This document shows, one piece after another, positions 1 through 12,774 of a DNA stretch of 64,000 nt. The translations under genes and the position numbers were made by a program. Each line of letters begins with the position of its first letter. The first letter of the stretch is position 1. The DNA comes from Caprella mutica (Eukaryota > Arthropoda > Malacostraca > Amphipoda > Caprellidae): NCBI GenBank assembly GCA_947561585.1, contig CANNZV010000324.1, positions 62,001 to 126,000 of the forward strand, in the 5' to 3' direction. The notes beneath the pieces are model-generated. The model was not told the origin of the DNA. It made no database searches and saw nothing but the letters and a program-made list of their open reading frames with translations.

Positions 1-155
1 GGAGGAAGTGAAGATGGGGAAATGTCGGTGGGGGGAAGTGATGGTGCGGGAAGTGAAGATGGTGGAAATTTTGGTGGGGAGAAAGAAGGTGGAAAAAGTG
101 TAGGTGGGGGAAGTGTAGGTGGGGGAAGTGAAGGTGGGGGAAAGGACGGTAAACT
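1..155. repeat. G/A-rich degenerate minisatellite
   Basis: Degenerate tandem copies of a unit near GGTGGGGGAAGTGAAG, about 15 bp, running from the window edge. The plus strand has no C-rich stretches and several G4-5 runs, so G-quadruplex potential is possible. Some units contain AGGT. The left boundary is outside the window. Confidence 0.7.
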
Positions 156-581
156 GTAGAACTAAAGTAAAACTTAGTTTAGGTTAAAGGTTGTATGGTG
201 ATAATATTCAATGGATGAAATGAACTGTAGTTACTTGAATAATTTGGAATTGCCCTCCTGGCCAGTTTTAATGGTAACAAAATGTATACTTTTTGTTTTT
301 TTATACATACGTTTACCTTATTTAGGTAATAACTGTCATATTTTCGGCGAAAGTTTCATGCAGGTAGTGTTTTCTGCGAAAGAGCTGTCGGCGAAGATGT
401 TTTCGGTGAAAGGTCCTAGAACCCGTTATCACCTATAACTATGTTGTCTATGAACACTTTATCAACGAGTTAATCCAATACAAGGAATAACAGGTGTAAG
501 ATGGTACAATAAGGTTAATCATTCACTATTTTTTCATTTGCTCTTTCACTAGATTGTACGACTGACTAACTAACAAGAACA
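156..581. other. 5' flank of the HEPN-NACHT gene
   Basis: No gene or clear promoter motif is seen. A CACTAG at 546-551 could be a splice acceptor for a 5'UTR exon upstream of the first ATG, but nothing confirms it. Confidence 0.3.
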
Positions 582-3500
582 ATGTCTGCGATGAATGGTC
601 TATCTCCTCTTGGAATCAGAGAAGAAGACCTGAATTTACTGAGGAATGATCACATCAAGTTTGACTGCGGACCTCTTGTCTATCGAACCATAATTGACTG
701 GGGATTTGCCTTGTCCGGGGGAAAGAAAATTATAGATCATATAAATGACCTGAAAATTGTAGATAAAATTAAGGTGAAGTGTAATGTGGACCTCAAAAAA
801 TGGATGAAAAAGAATGAGCCCAATTTGAGTAAAAATTCTTTCTCTGAATTTGATATAACCACACTGCATGATTTTCTTCCAATTCTGTGCTATGATAAAA
901 TAGCTCAAACAGGAGGCCAAGAGTATAATGAACAAATGAAAGATCCTAACTCTGTGGAAAGTCTCCTTAAAAAAATCAAAGGCTTCAGAAATGACGTGAG
1001 TCACGAATATGCTGAAGCGGTGAAAGACTCTCATATTGTTAAGATGAAAGAAACGATGAGAGAATGTATAATAGCTGCTGGCAAACTCTACGGCAAAGAT
1101 CAAACAGAAATTGATGAAAAAGTGAAACTCTTGGATGATGAGTTTGACCGAGTTCTACTCAATACAACACACCTTTATGAAAACAGAGTGAAGTACATCA
1201 GTAAGTTTATAGAAACCGAAGTCCCTGCCATCTTACTTGAGAGATATTCACCATACTTCTCTGTTCCTCTGCCGGGTAGTTGGACAAAAAAAGATAGCTC
1301 TGAAATCTACCAGTGCTCTAAATTATCTGTAACTACTGAGGACAAAAAAGGTAAAGCTATGCAGCATGATAATAATAAGACTGTATTTTCCTGTACCAAA
1401 ATTTATAACAACTCACGTGACAATTTTGTGTTAATTAATGGAGGTGCAGGTTCAGGAAAGACCACTTTAATGCGGAATATGTGCCAAGACATTCTGAAGA
1501 CATCAGTTCATGGCAGTGCACCGAGATATGAAAAAATGGAGACATTTAAAATCCCTATATATCTCGAGTGCAGATTTGAGCAACAGAACGATCTTGCTAA
1601 ATTTCTTAGAGAATGTCTCAACAATTTTCATTCCCCTGAAGATGACATCTACGAAGCGTTCAAAATTGTGAAAGGTTTAGTATTCCTCATTGACGGCTAC
1701 GACGAAATTAATAATAACTGTCGACAGCTTGTCAATAGCATCATAGATTTTTGTAGAGATTACGAGGCTAGTTGCATTGTTTCTTCTCGAGTTGATGCAG
1801 GCAATAACTTTGTCAACGAGCTGCAAGGAAGGAATTTGACTTGCACAGAAATGTTCATCGAATCCATCAGTGAAATGAACGACAAAGTTAACTTCTTGAG
1901 GAGTTATGCTGGTAAGATGGATGATTCTATTGACACTGACAAGCTGGTGAATAGCTTTGAGAATCTAACTGCAGCTGCCAAAGAAGTTTTTTCCTCCCCA
2001 ATTCTTTTGGCATTATTTATTTCTTTATTCGTGCATGAACCAGACTCTGTGTATCAGTTGAAGAATGAACAAAGTGCTTATGAAGCAGTTCGAGCTAGTT
2101 TCTTACGAGAAATGATCAGAAAGTTGGGAAATGCTCCTAATTCAAAAAAGAGAGCTGAAGATATAGCATATGTGCTGAGCAATTTCTGTCTTAAACTTTT
2201 CAGGGTAAAGAAATACTTTCTTGCAGAAAAAGATTATTCAGAAATGGTGAATGAATGCGAGAAAATAAAGGGAATCCCTGATGACGTTGACTTCCCTAAC
2301 TTACTTTCATGCATCTTAACGCCTGAGCATTCGTTTAAGCTCACCCTTAATACATCATATCAGTTCATGCACAGCACTATACAGGAGTTTTTCGCAGCCA
2401 AATACGTAAGCGAAAACCTCAGAAAGCTTCAAGATGACTGGAGTTCACAGAGTAAATCGGACTGTAAGCAACTATCAAATCTTCTTCAGCTTCTAGGACT
2501 TGATGAATCACAGTCTGACATTAAAGATGAAATGAAAAGGTGAGATATAGTTATTGAATATCCAAATTAAACATTTTGAAACTTTCATTGCAATCGATTG
2601 CATATTCTTATGTTGAAGAAGCCGCAAATTTGAAATTTATATATATAACTGCCTAATATTTCTAACAGTATGTTTATGAGGATTCGGTTACTTTCTAGTT
2701 GTTTCACTTTTTTGTAGTATTTTATTATATCATGATATTCATAAATGTATCATTAACATTAACCTGTGAATATATCATTGAGGGTGAGAACCTTAACCTT
2801 AACCATGAATATTAACTTAAGAATAAGCCATGAGAGGAGAAACACCATCCCTCTTTCCCCCTACATATATTGAGTTAAAAGTAAAAAATCATATATCAAT
2901 ATTTAGTACGTACTTCTGATACCTGATGATATCAGAGGAAAAATGTTTCATGATATAGTAAACCAAAAAATAAGGGAAAAATCACAAAGTATCCAAATAT
3001 AAAATTGAAATTAAAAAAAATGCTAATCTGAAATAAAAATGAAATATCCCAACTACAAATGTGTGCATTTTTTCTCAACAGGTATGGTAATATCATCAAA
3101 CTTCTGATGTTAGAAATATTAGCAAACAGAGAGCTGTCTAATTACAGCAATACCTTCATACTGCTGCTGAAGAAGTACTTTGATCCAGAATATAAATTTT
3201 ATAATCCTGTTGATTACCATTTAGGTCTCATTCTGTCATCAGACAGCAATACAGACATCATCAGCATTGTGTCAGATTGCCTTAGAGGCTGGGAAAGATA
3301 TGACCTAATGTACAATAGACACATCAAGCCCATGACTGAAGTGGTGCAGACAATGAAAGTTGGTGTTGCTATATACTTGAATTCTTTCGAGGAAACAAAT
3401 ACTCAGCAAATGATCAAACTACTGACAGTGCTGGGAGATGACAGTAAAATTAGGCTTGATTTGAATTATAGTCACGACAATTACCAACCTCTGGAGGAAG

Positions 3501-6500
3501 AATTCTACATGCAACTCAAGAATATCAAGTTAGTTACTCTTAGATGATATTCATATTATCTTTATTTTCATTTATTTAACTACATGCAATAATTTAAGAT
3601 TAAGTAGAAAGTTAGCTACATATATGTATGACGAATAAATTTATCTTTCGCTATATTTATATAAATTAAGTTTGTTTTTGTTTATAATTATATGGAAACA
3701 ACAACACACTCTAACTAAATTAAAAAAAACATCCAACTTTTTATTATTCAGTTTACCAATTGGATTATTTTCTCCACTATATCTTACCAGGTGCAAGTTA
3801 ATTTACTTCAAAGCTTGCATTTCATCAGAAAAACATCTCTCCATTGTGATAAGAGTTTTGAGAGGTAGTATACTAGACATCACCACTCCATCTGTCTCTG
3901 ACGTCAGCTTTACAGCCTTAGAGGGACACAAAGGAGGTTTAGGTGAGTGTTTCATTTGTGATACTGAAAAGCAAACGTTCGTACTTTAGTCTACATTGAA
4001 AGGTAATTGACAATTATATAGAACAGAAAGTCTAGGATTCTAGTCCCGGATTACCTACCGTCCTTTCTTGACGATTATTAATGGAATTTTATTTTTATTT
4101 TTTAATGTTAGTATCACAAATTCGAAAGAAAAGTATTACATTAAGTTGGAGACGTTTTTATTAGTAAAATTGATATCAAAGATATAATTAATTTGCCAAC
4201 CTGGAACTAGTTTTTTCTCATTATATAATACAGGTAACATTAGGAAAATAAAAATTGTTTAATTTCCAATATTTTCATGGGTAACGACATAATTCAATAT
4301 TTTTTAAAGCCCCTGCCAGAAGAAGCAGATCTCATTTAAATAATTGAAAATTATTATTTATTGTTATATATTTCAGTTGTCTACGAAATTTTTCGTAATA
4401 AGATGATTGGAGAAGTGTATTGATACATAGATAAAATTTGTTTTAAACTTTTAATCATTGTTTTATTTTTGGTATTAAGTTGATGATAATATTTTCAGAA
4501 CTGTAGAACTACTTTTTAATGAATTTTGTATGGTGAACCATACCAATTATTTGAATCTTGGAAAATGAAGTACCCAGTAATATATATGTAATTATGTGTA
4601 ATAAATATTTTTCGTTTATTCTGCCAAAAAATGGCCATCAGTTTTCTATTCATCTCTAGACCTCTGTATAAATTAGTATGCTCTATAAAATGACCGACTT
4701 GTAGTTCCTTATAGAAGAGTTCTATTGTATATCAATTTATACTATTTTTCAAAGAAATATAAATTGACGAATGAAATATATTGAATGTATAAGAATCTTT
4801 AACTGATTCTTTAAAACTGTTGTGTTCTGATCTGATCTGTTGTGTTCTGATCTGAAAATAACAAAACAGAGAATGGTAATGGGCTAAGTAATTTTTAATA
4901 AGGTACTACTGTAATTACACTTTCAATGACTTAGTTCTTTACCTGATTTTTGATTTTTTCAAATGTTTTACTCAAAATATTTCTCGTTACAACTAACTCT
5001 ATTTACTTTGCAGTTCTGAGATTCAAATACTCCGATGACTGCCCCAGCACTGGGAGTAATCCTGTTAGAGAGGAAACCAATCTTTGTATAGAGCACATAC
5101 CTGCTGATGGCAAAGAAAACCTTTACAGCATGATAAACTACATTTGCCCTGAATCAAAAGAGTAAGTATTATTTACTTTTAAAACTTAATGAATATAGAT
5201 TTGAAACAAAAAAACAATTATAGAATTATATTGGATTGTAAGTTCAACTATTTTAATATCTAACTTACTGCAGCTGATATTTTTCTATTAATCTTAAAGT
5301 TTGTTGTGAAATGTTATTAGGTTAATGATTTAAACAGGTAATTAATTCATATCCATATAGGATGATGACTATCAGTTTTTTTTAATTTAACCTAGATAGT
5401 AGATACATATAAATAAAATCCAATGTATTCATCTTTATACTCTTTGCAATTACGTGAATCCACGTGCCCCGCTGTGATTGGTTCAAAATAGCTGACGGCA
5501 AGCTACATTCACCCAGAATGTAGCGTTATAAATATTTAATAATACTTTTAAATTAACAATTAAATTTTAAATTTAATAATACATGAAAAATAACGTATTT
5601 AACTTTTCTTGTGAAAAATAAGGTAATTAACTTATCACTTGAAAAATAACGTAACTCACATATTTCGTGATAAATAACATAGCTTACATATTGCATGATA
5701 AATAACGATGCTTACTTATACATGAAAAAACGTGACTTATATGAAAAATAATTTAGCTTCCCTGTTATTTGGTAAATAACTTAACTTATTTTTTAATCAA
5801 AATAACTAAGATAAGTTATTATTTACAAGATAAATATGTAGCTTACTTATCACGTGATAAATAAAGAAATTAACATTTATAACTCATTTTGCTATACCCC
5901 TAATTTATACTGTGTTAGTTAATAATTTAGTAAGACATTTCTTATTAATATGATTTATTCTAATCGTTATCTAATACCTTTTGTCTAAATAGTAAATGTT
6001 AAGTGAAAACCATAATTCATTATTGATTTTCTTATGTTTCTGACTATTTATTCTCTGATGAATTATTTTATAAAACAATGAAGTCAGTAATTCATTATTC
6101 TTTTACTAATAATATTAATTTATTATCTTAAATCACTAAATAATAAATACTTTAAACTGTTTCCATAACCCTTTCCTTCCTGAGTTTCTTTCTTTTATAA
6201 AGCATCTTATTAGAGCCACAATAACACATTGTATATAGTAACTTTTAACAAATGCCTTAAAACATTCGCGTCCTAGAGTGTAAATTTCATTCATGTTTCA
6301 TGCTTACCGCGAGAACATGTCTCATACCTCCATCATGTACATTAGTAGAGAAGTTGATATAAAAGCAATGCCAATCATATGATATAAATATTTTATTTAT
6401 GGCAGACACTCGCCTAATTTACCATCGTGAAAAAGAAATAAAACATGTTGCGTTATTCCGTTAACTATATATTCCGTTAACTATATAACTATATTACGTC

Positions 6501-8934
6501 CTAACATTTAGCTGTAACTCTACCATTGAGGCTGCCTTTTGTTCATTTCTCCCTCACTAATTATTTCATTCTTTTCAGATTCAACACTATAGGCTTGGTT
6601 CATTGTCATCTGACAGACAATGACGCCAATGAGCTTCTGAAGAAGTTACACGGAGAGAAAATACGAACAGAAGGGGGAGAAAGAACTGAAGTGGAACAGA
6701 TAATGTGAGTGAGTGTGAGGCTGGTGACTGAGTGTGAGACTTGTGAGTGAGTGAGTGTGAAGCGGGTGAGTGAGAGTGGGATGCTGATGAGTGAGTGTGA
6801 GGAGAGTGAGTGAGTGCGAGTATGGTGAATGAGAGTGAGGATAATCTATGAGAGTGAGGCGGGTGAGTGAGAGTGTTACAGATCATTTTTCATAATTTTT
6901 TTCTGAATCAAAATTTGTGGTTTAAAACATCTTTTTAAAAACAATAATAATTATGGTTTATTCTCAGTAAGTAAAATGTACCAACAATTGACAGATGTGG
7001 TTGAAAATAACCATTTCATTTGAGCCAAAGAGCTTCTATGCAGAGATTCTAATTAACCTCACTTTACATGATTTTTAACTAGTAAAACATTATTACTTTT
7101 CTCAGAAGCTGTTAACATTAAAACCAAAAAGTGCCCGTAAATTTTTTCCTCAAGCTGTGTTTAATAATGAGAGATCAATAAAAGTTTTAAACTTTAAATG
7201 AGGGTCAAATAAAAAATTATTTAGCACATGTGGGTGCTTTAATATTGAGGGTTATTTTCTTTCTTGGATATTTCAAAACCTCAAGTTTTTTGGTTTAACA
7301 TTCTGACAAAATGAGTTTAAACATTTATGTTACTTATCTGTCTTATATCACATTCATTAGATTATAATCCTAATTAATATAACTTACCTGTCTAATATCA
7401 CTTTAATTTTCTTACAGTGTGCATCATGACAAATCAAGATATTTGCGACTTCATTTGGTGAGTGAGAGAGAAGTGAAATAATTTTTATCAATATCTCTGG
7501 AAACAAAATTATTGAGGAATGTAGTTACCCAGAATAGGGAAATAATTCTTTAATCTGCCATGAATGGCCATCGGTTTTTAAGAAACTTGAGACCACTTTA
7601 TGGCTGACTACAGAAAATTTGTTCACTATATTAGGTAATTCCTTATTCAGGACTCTACATTCACTATAGAGGAGTTCCACTGTATTCCAAAAATAGAAAA
7701 GAACTAAATTCTCTCCTCGAAAATTGAAATCCTAACCACTATCAATGAAATTTTGTTCAATTTCCATGGTAGGTTTGGAATAATTACCATTATTACCATT
7801 CTCATAATTTTTTATTGACCTATCATGATATGAAGAACTTCCACTTTCCGGTCACTCTGAGTATTGTTTGGTACTGTTTCATATTTTGATTCATTTTTCT
7901 TCAAATATATTTAATCCAGTAACTGATATATGTAATTACTTGCCTTTTATGTTCGTTCTAAGATCTAATCTACAGCTTCCGTGGTTCTTTTTTTATTTTT
8001 ATTATAATTACTCGATCTTACTTACACTTAATGAGATAAAAAATCTTAATCGGTGTTTCTTTAAGTTTGGTTTGTGTCTTCAAACGTTGCCCACTTAATA
8101 ATTTCATCACCCAAGCAAGTTTCTTGCTATAAGATTAAATATACTAAAACTTCAATTATTTCGTTATCCTATTAAATATCTCCATTACACACTGCTTAGG
8201 GTAATTTACATACAGTTTAAGAAACAATATTTCTATTATCCCATTAATAAAAGCTTTTAATGCGATGAAAAGTCCTCAATTATTTACCTACGGAAGGAAT
8301 TTTGTGTTACCAACCAGTTCATAAATGTTCGAACTGTATTTTATTTAGACACTTCATAGAATCGAAGATCTCACTACCTATAACAAAATATCAAATATGT
8401 AGTTATAAAAGGGTTTTAATTTCCTCATTGGGGCTCGAACTCTCAGCAAATCAAATCAGTCTGTTAGTTCAATATAAAATGTTAGAATATTTATGAACTA
8501 GTTGGATAGACATCCCTATCGCGTAATGTTTTTAAAGACATTATTTTTCTGTTTTAAACCGTGTATAAATAAATAATTTCGGTTGTTGGTTACAAATTCG
8601 ATTCTCAAGGAGAGAATATTTCTTCCAATCTTTGGAATATATGTTATTATTTGATATGTCAGATCTTCTATTTTGACTCTTTGGAAGTCTAGTTTGTAAG
8701 CCCGAGAAAGTACGTTGAAAATATGATGAATTTACTAGAAAATACCTCCAATAAATAAAGAAATTTTTATTCCAACAGGTACATAGTGAAGAGGAAAAGG
8801 AAGAAAAGGAAAAAAGAGAAATGAAAAAGAGTGAAGGGGAATGGAGAGAAAAGCAAAGGAGAGAAGAGGAAAGGAGAGAAATGGAAAGGAGAGCGAGGGA
8901 ATGGGGACAAATGTTAAATTGTAATATTTTGTAG
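582..8934 (+). CDS. HEPN-NACHT (NLR-like) P-loop NTPase, 7 coding exons, 1008 aa
   Basis: Proposed exons: 582-2539, 3082-3528, 3791-3942, 5014-5161, 6579-6704, 7418-7457, 8779-8934. Every junction has GT..AG, phases agree, and the total is 3027 nt (1008 codons plus TAG). Residues ~1-200 resemble the DZIP3-type HEPN domain, with the Rx4H motif RNDVSH at 136-141. A NACHT-type STAND NTPase follows: Walker A GGAGSGKTT at 287-295, Walker B LVFLIDGYDE at 366-375, and a sensor-like IVSSR at ~399-403. The region after ~650 has weak leucine-rich-repeat-like strands (for example LVHCHLTDND) but no clean LRR. The last exon is a charged E/K/R-rich, probably coiled, tail. Related proteins act as cytosolic nucleotide-switch sensors; an immune role and RNase activity here are inferred from the family. 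The first ATG is used; the fourth codon is also ATG. A 5' non-coding exon may lie upstream. Confidence 0.85.
4615..4740. mobile_element. Remnant of the pogo-like palindromic MITE family
   Basis: Lies in intron 3 of the HEPN-NACHT gene. It holds the family core (CTGCCA..AATGGCCATCAG) and one end, ATAGAAGAGTTCTATTG followed by TA. The other arm is decayed. Confidence 0.5.
5575..5885. repeat. Degenerate ~35-bp AT-rich tandem repeat in intron 4
   Basis: Repeated copies of a unit near TGAAAAATAACGTAACTTA, with variants GTGATAAATAACATAGCTTA. The spacing is irregular at about 30-38 bp. The rest of intron 4 (5162-6578) is AT-rich with no further feature seen. Confidence 0.5.
6704..6880 (+). repeat. 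GTGAGTGAG-rich degenerate array starting at a 5' splice site
   Basis: Begins at the donor of the 6579-6704 exon (AAT|GTGAGTGAG) and continues as about seven diverged ~25-bp units, each with one or more GTGAGTGAG or GGTGAGTGAG words. It lies wholly in the intron. Many units could serve as alternative donors. Confidence 0.7.
7530..7692. mobile_element. Partial pogo-like MITE in intron 6 region
   Basis: Contains the family core (CTGCCATGAATGGCCATCGG) and a good right end, CACTATAGAGGAGTTCCACTG followed by TA. Its reverse complement starts CAGTGGAACTCCTCTATAG. It lies between exons 6 and 7 of the HEPN-NACHT gene. Confidence 0.65.
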
Positions 8935-9424
8935 TTCAGCCACCAACTATTTCATCTCCAAAGAATCCTCTAATTACAAGATTCCTAAACATAGAAATAA
9001 TTGTCTAGTGCATGACCACCGTCTGTTTGAAATACCAAGAACTTAAGATGAAGAAATATTTTATAATTTCTGCTACCATTCTGCTAGGAGTATTCAAAAG
9101 ACTGCAATTGTTCTATTTAGATTTTCGTTTGGTAACTACCGTTTTTTGTTCTTACGAACATCACATAGGTGTCATGGACATATGTAAAGACACACAATCA
9201 GATTTTTCTTAATATATATAAGGAAAGTACCAAATATATCTTTCAATATTTTACTTTTTTTCAACTTTGCGTATATAGAGGGGGAAATTCGAGGTAACTT
9301 TTACATGGCTTCGTGAAACTGTTTGTAAGATATTAATGTGAATAAATTCTGTGTCAAAGCTAATGGATTTAAAAGACAAAAGAATATACTTAGGTAGTGC
9401 CTGAATATATTATAAAAATGCTAT
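8935..9424. other. 3' flank of the HEPN-NACHT gene
   Basis: No further gene is seen. A short 66-codon open frame starting at 9012 has no recognisable domain and is probably chance. Confidence 0.3.
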
Positions 9425-9428
9425 TTAA

Positions 9429-10006
9429 AGGTCCCCTCCACTCTAAATTAAAAAAAATTTGGAATTGCTTTAAATATGTAGAGCTAAGGTTATATAACAT
9501 ATAACAATAAGCAGAATTTAATCGATCAAGTTTTCTGTTCACAATTAATTATATAAGAAATATTCACATTTCGCTTTTTTTCATTCTGAGATTCATAAGA
9601 AGATAAAGGCCCCATAATTGAGTAGGTATGCATGTTCGTATATACATAGTACATACTTATTCAAATGCAGTGTTTTAAAATGAACAGTTCTCTAGTTAGG
9701 AAAAATGTTATGATATATGAAAAGTATTAGTAAGAAATACTTAATTAGGTACTTGGATTCGTTGTATGTATCCATTATCTTGGAATCAGCTTTGTTATTG
9801 TTTTGAATTTGTCGGATCTAGTATCTATCGGACAAAGGGCTGTTTCTTTGCTTGAAATTCAGAGGTGTAGTAGAAAGAACGGATTTTTTTAAATTAGATA
9901 TTATAATAAAACTATAGAACCAAATTTGAAATGGTTTGCAGTTTTATAATCAGTAACCTTAGTTCTAATGAACAGGGAAATAAAAAAATTAGAGTGGAGG
10001 GGACCT
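9429..10006. mobile_element. piggyBac-type non-autonomous element with TTAA duplication
   Basis: The ends are AGGTCCCCTCCACTCTAA and its inverted copy, flanked on both sides by TTAA (9425-9428 and 10007-10010). TTAA duplication is characteristic of piggyBac elements. The 578-bp interior has no coding region. Related ends occur near 21826, 23909-24308, 58739 and 59310. Confidence 0.8.
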
Positions 10007-10344
10007 TTAAGGTATTTACGACTAATAATATGAAAGGAAAAAACTAAGCATCAATGAAATAAATATAAGTAGTCTTTAGAATTGACGAATGTTCCGCAAA
10101 TCCTTTGTTCTCATATTAAATATTGTATAAAATATAATTTCAATTTGTTGATGTTATTTCTCCTAATTTCTTTTTAATTGTACTTGTACCTCTTTATTAT
10201 TTGTTCAATTTTTATTCTGCTTGTTTTTTAAAGAATTAATATCAAGATTTCTATTCATCATAAACGTATCTAGTTAATTGTCCTAGAACTTAACACAAAC
10301 GATTATGCAACACGAACGATTTTGCTGAAGAAATGTAGGTAAAG

Positions 10345-10860
10345 ATTTTGCATTCCCAGAATTTCTTTCAGCATCTAATGTTTTCTGATGAAGTACATTT
10401 CCATATTCAGGGTGGAGTAGACACTCACAGTTGTCGTTACTGGTGCAGTATTAACCCCCACTGGACAACAGAGAAGCCACTTAATTCACCTCGAACAACC
10501 TTGTGGGTGACCATATTTGTCGGCCCAGCTTTCATTGATACAAATGTCAATGGTGATAATTATCTTGATTTACTTTTGATGTGCTTTTTCAATTTCAGCA
10601 GATTCAGAAAAGATTTTATTCATGTAATGTGGAGTCCCACCTCATTGGTCAAGAACTGTCAGTCAGTGGCTGAATGAAAAGTTTTTAATCAGGTGGATAG
10701 GCAGCGGTTTAGATGGCGACATGAACATTAATTGGACAACATGATCACCTGATCTTACACCTAGTGATTTTTTACTATGGGGATTAGTCATGAGTAAAAT
10801 TTGTCATAGGGATATCAGTGAGTTTAAAACAAAATCCGTCAATCATTTACAGAAGTAACT
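10345..10860 (+). pseudogene. Decayed mariner-type transposase
   Basis: The first frame reads FSDEVHFHIQGG..RYWCSINPHW, typical of arthropod mariner-like transposases around the first catalytic Asp. After a frame change come a decayed QDGAPPHW-like segment, a WLNEKF-like stretch, and SPDLTPSDFLLWGL, which carries the third catalytic position. Frameshifts and stops interrupt it. The N-terminal third and the inverted repeats were not found. Confidence 0.75.
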
Positions 10861-10914
10861 TAAAAATGTTACATAACAATAGTTTCATTCCAGAAACGTC
10901 TAAATTCAGTATCC

Positions 10915-11180
10915 TCTAGATATAAATGACCTTGACCTTAACCTTTGACCCGTCCGCTACCAAAATATAATAAACTGGTTCCTGGTTAATGACCAATCGT
11001 TTCACTAAATGTAAGTCAATTTGGTTGAATACTTTTGTCTTGTTGAGTAATAACTGACCTTGACCTTTGTTGACCAGATCGCTCCCAAAATATAACCAAA
11101 TGGTTCGTGGATATGGACCAATCGTTCCACCAAATTTCAGGCAATTTGGTTGAACAAATTTTGAGTTATGCGAATAACAA
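10915..11180 (-). repeat. Dispersed repeat with GGTCA motifs, minus-oriented copy
   Basis: Read on the minus strand it has the order ...TTGGTGGAACGATTGGTC, then a GGGAGCGATC-like stretch, then repeated AGGTCA words. It pairs with an opposite copy at 11640-11935, and a third copy lies at 60226-60480. The family is recognised by internal similarity; its type (SINE, MITE or other) is not clear. Confidence 0.65.
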
Positions 11181-11639
11181 GATTATAAATAAATGCTGCT
11201 TGCTACCATTTCAACAATAAATGCTACCATTTCAACAATTCAGATAATTGAAAGAACTGGAAAAAAAATATTTATGAAGAAAAGAAATTACCACAATCAC
11301 ACTATAAAATTGATATCACAATCTACAGATTAATTAGTATCAATATAAAATTCTTTGTTATTGGATTATTCAAACATATTAATGCTAATAACGATTAAAT
11401 ATGAATGACTTCAATATATTGCCTGATAAGAATGTTCTTTCGCAAGTAATTGGTGGAGATTATTTGGGTGAATGTGGTCAGGCATCGCTAGCATTAGAGT
11501 CAGAGCATGCACAGAGAGAGGACAAGTGTCATGGATATTTTGACACACATGAGGAATTACAGACTGCTACCATGGTGACAAAATAACACACTTGATTGAA
11601 ATGTGTCACTTTGACTACGTTTGCTCAAAGCGTAATTTT

Positions 11640-11935
11640 GTTCAATTGACGTTTCAGAAATTCGGAAGGTTATATTTTAGACGGCATCTGTTTATTTGTA
11701 ATCTTGTTATTTGTATAACTCAAAAAGTATTCAAGCAAATTGTCTGAAATCTGGTGGGACGATTGGTCAATATCTAGGAATCAGTTTATTCGATTTTGGG
11801 AGTGAACGGATTGAAGGTTAAGGTCAAGGTCAGTAATAACTCCTGAATTATTGGGGTGGTCAGTGTCATTTATAAGCGGCGGCGATAGTATGATCTATAC
11901 CGAGTGCCCGTTCTAGCCCAAGCAACACGAGTTAA
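11640..11935 (+). repeat. Dispersed repeat with GGTCA motifs, plus-oriented copy
   Basis: Contains GGTGGGACGATTGGTCAATA, a TTTTGGGAGTGAACGG segment, AGGTTAAGGTCAAGGTCAG, and the tail TTATAAGC..GAGTGCCCGTTCTAG that is shared with the 60.3 kb copy. Between this copy and the inverted one at 10.9-11.2 kb nothing else is seen. Confidence 0.65.
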
Positions 11936-12772
11936 TGGGACCCATGTGGGCACTAGGTTGATAAAAAGTTATTGGTACTGTGTGTCTTTTGCAAAATGGG
12001 TCAACATTGTAACAGCATGATTTTTTTGTTGAAACCATCTTGGCCAAAGATGTTGCCAATATGTTAATCAAGTTTCAGTCATATAATGTTGATACGCTAT
12101 ATATTAATCAGTTTGAGCCAATATGACAATTCAATGGGATGGATTCGCCTCATTGAACTATCCTTCTCCCAAGGTAATATTCCATCAGAATGAAAAACCA
12201 CAACAACCCCATGTAATTTCTAGGCTACTTTTCAGTCTGCCATTTCTTGCCCATGTGTCATAGTTGCTTTTGAGTTGCTTTTTTATCACATGTACCATCA
12301 TAGAGAGAGGAGCAGAGTATCTCTGAGTGTACTATCACAAAAATATGTTTCTAATTTTAACAGTTTTCTATTTTCCTATATATCATTTTAATTACATTAA
12401 ATTTGTCGTCGTGTACCAGATAATATCTACAAGCATTACAATTAGTATAGATTATTTTTGGCAATGTAAAATAGTAAGCTGTGAAAAAATAACGTCACAC
12501 TTTTCTAAAACGTATATAGATGAACCTATTTTTTAAATTATTTAAATTTTTATTTTAATAATTTTTAGCATTATTTAAATGCTAAAAATTGAATATTTAT
12601 TAGATGGATAGCAAATTGAAAATAATTTGATATGTACTATTTGCGATTGCATCATAATTGCATAGAAAAAAATGATAATGATAATCTTTATTGAAAAAAT
12701 ATAACATCTAAAATAACTGAATAAATATAACAGAAATAAGCATGGTACAAGATGAATATAAAATCAAGCCTA
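11936..12772. other. Gene-free AT-rich stretch
   Basis: No coding region, RNA gene or clear repeat is seen apart from short AT-rich palindromic words near 12530-12600. Confidence 0.3.
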
Positions 12773-12774
12773 TA

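Noticed and set aside
8302..9212. Short frames near the end of the HEPN-NACHT gene
   Set aside because: Intronic or 3' flanking, no domains, and inconsistent with the phase-matched exon chain.
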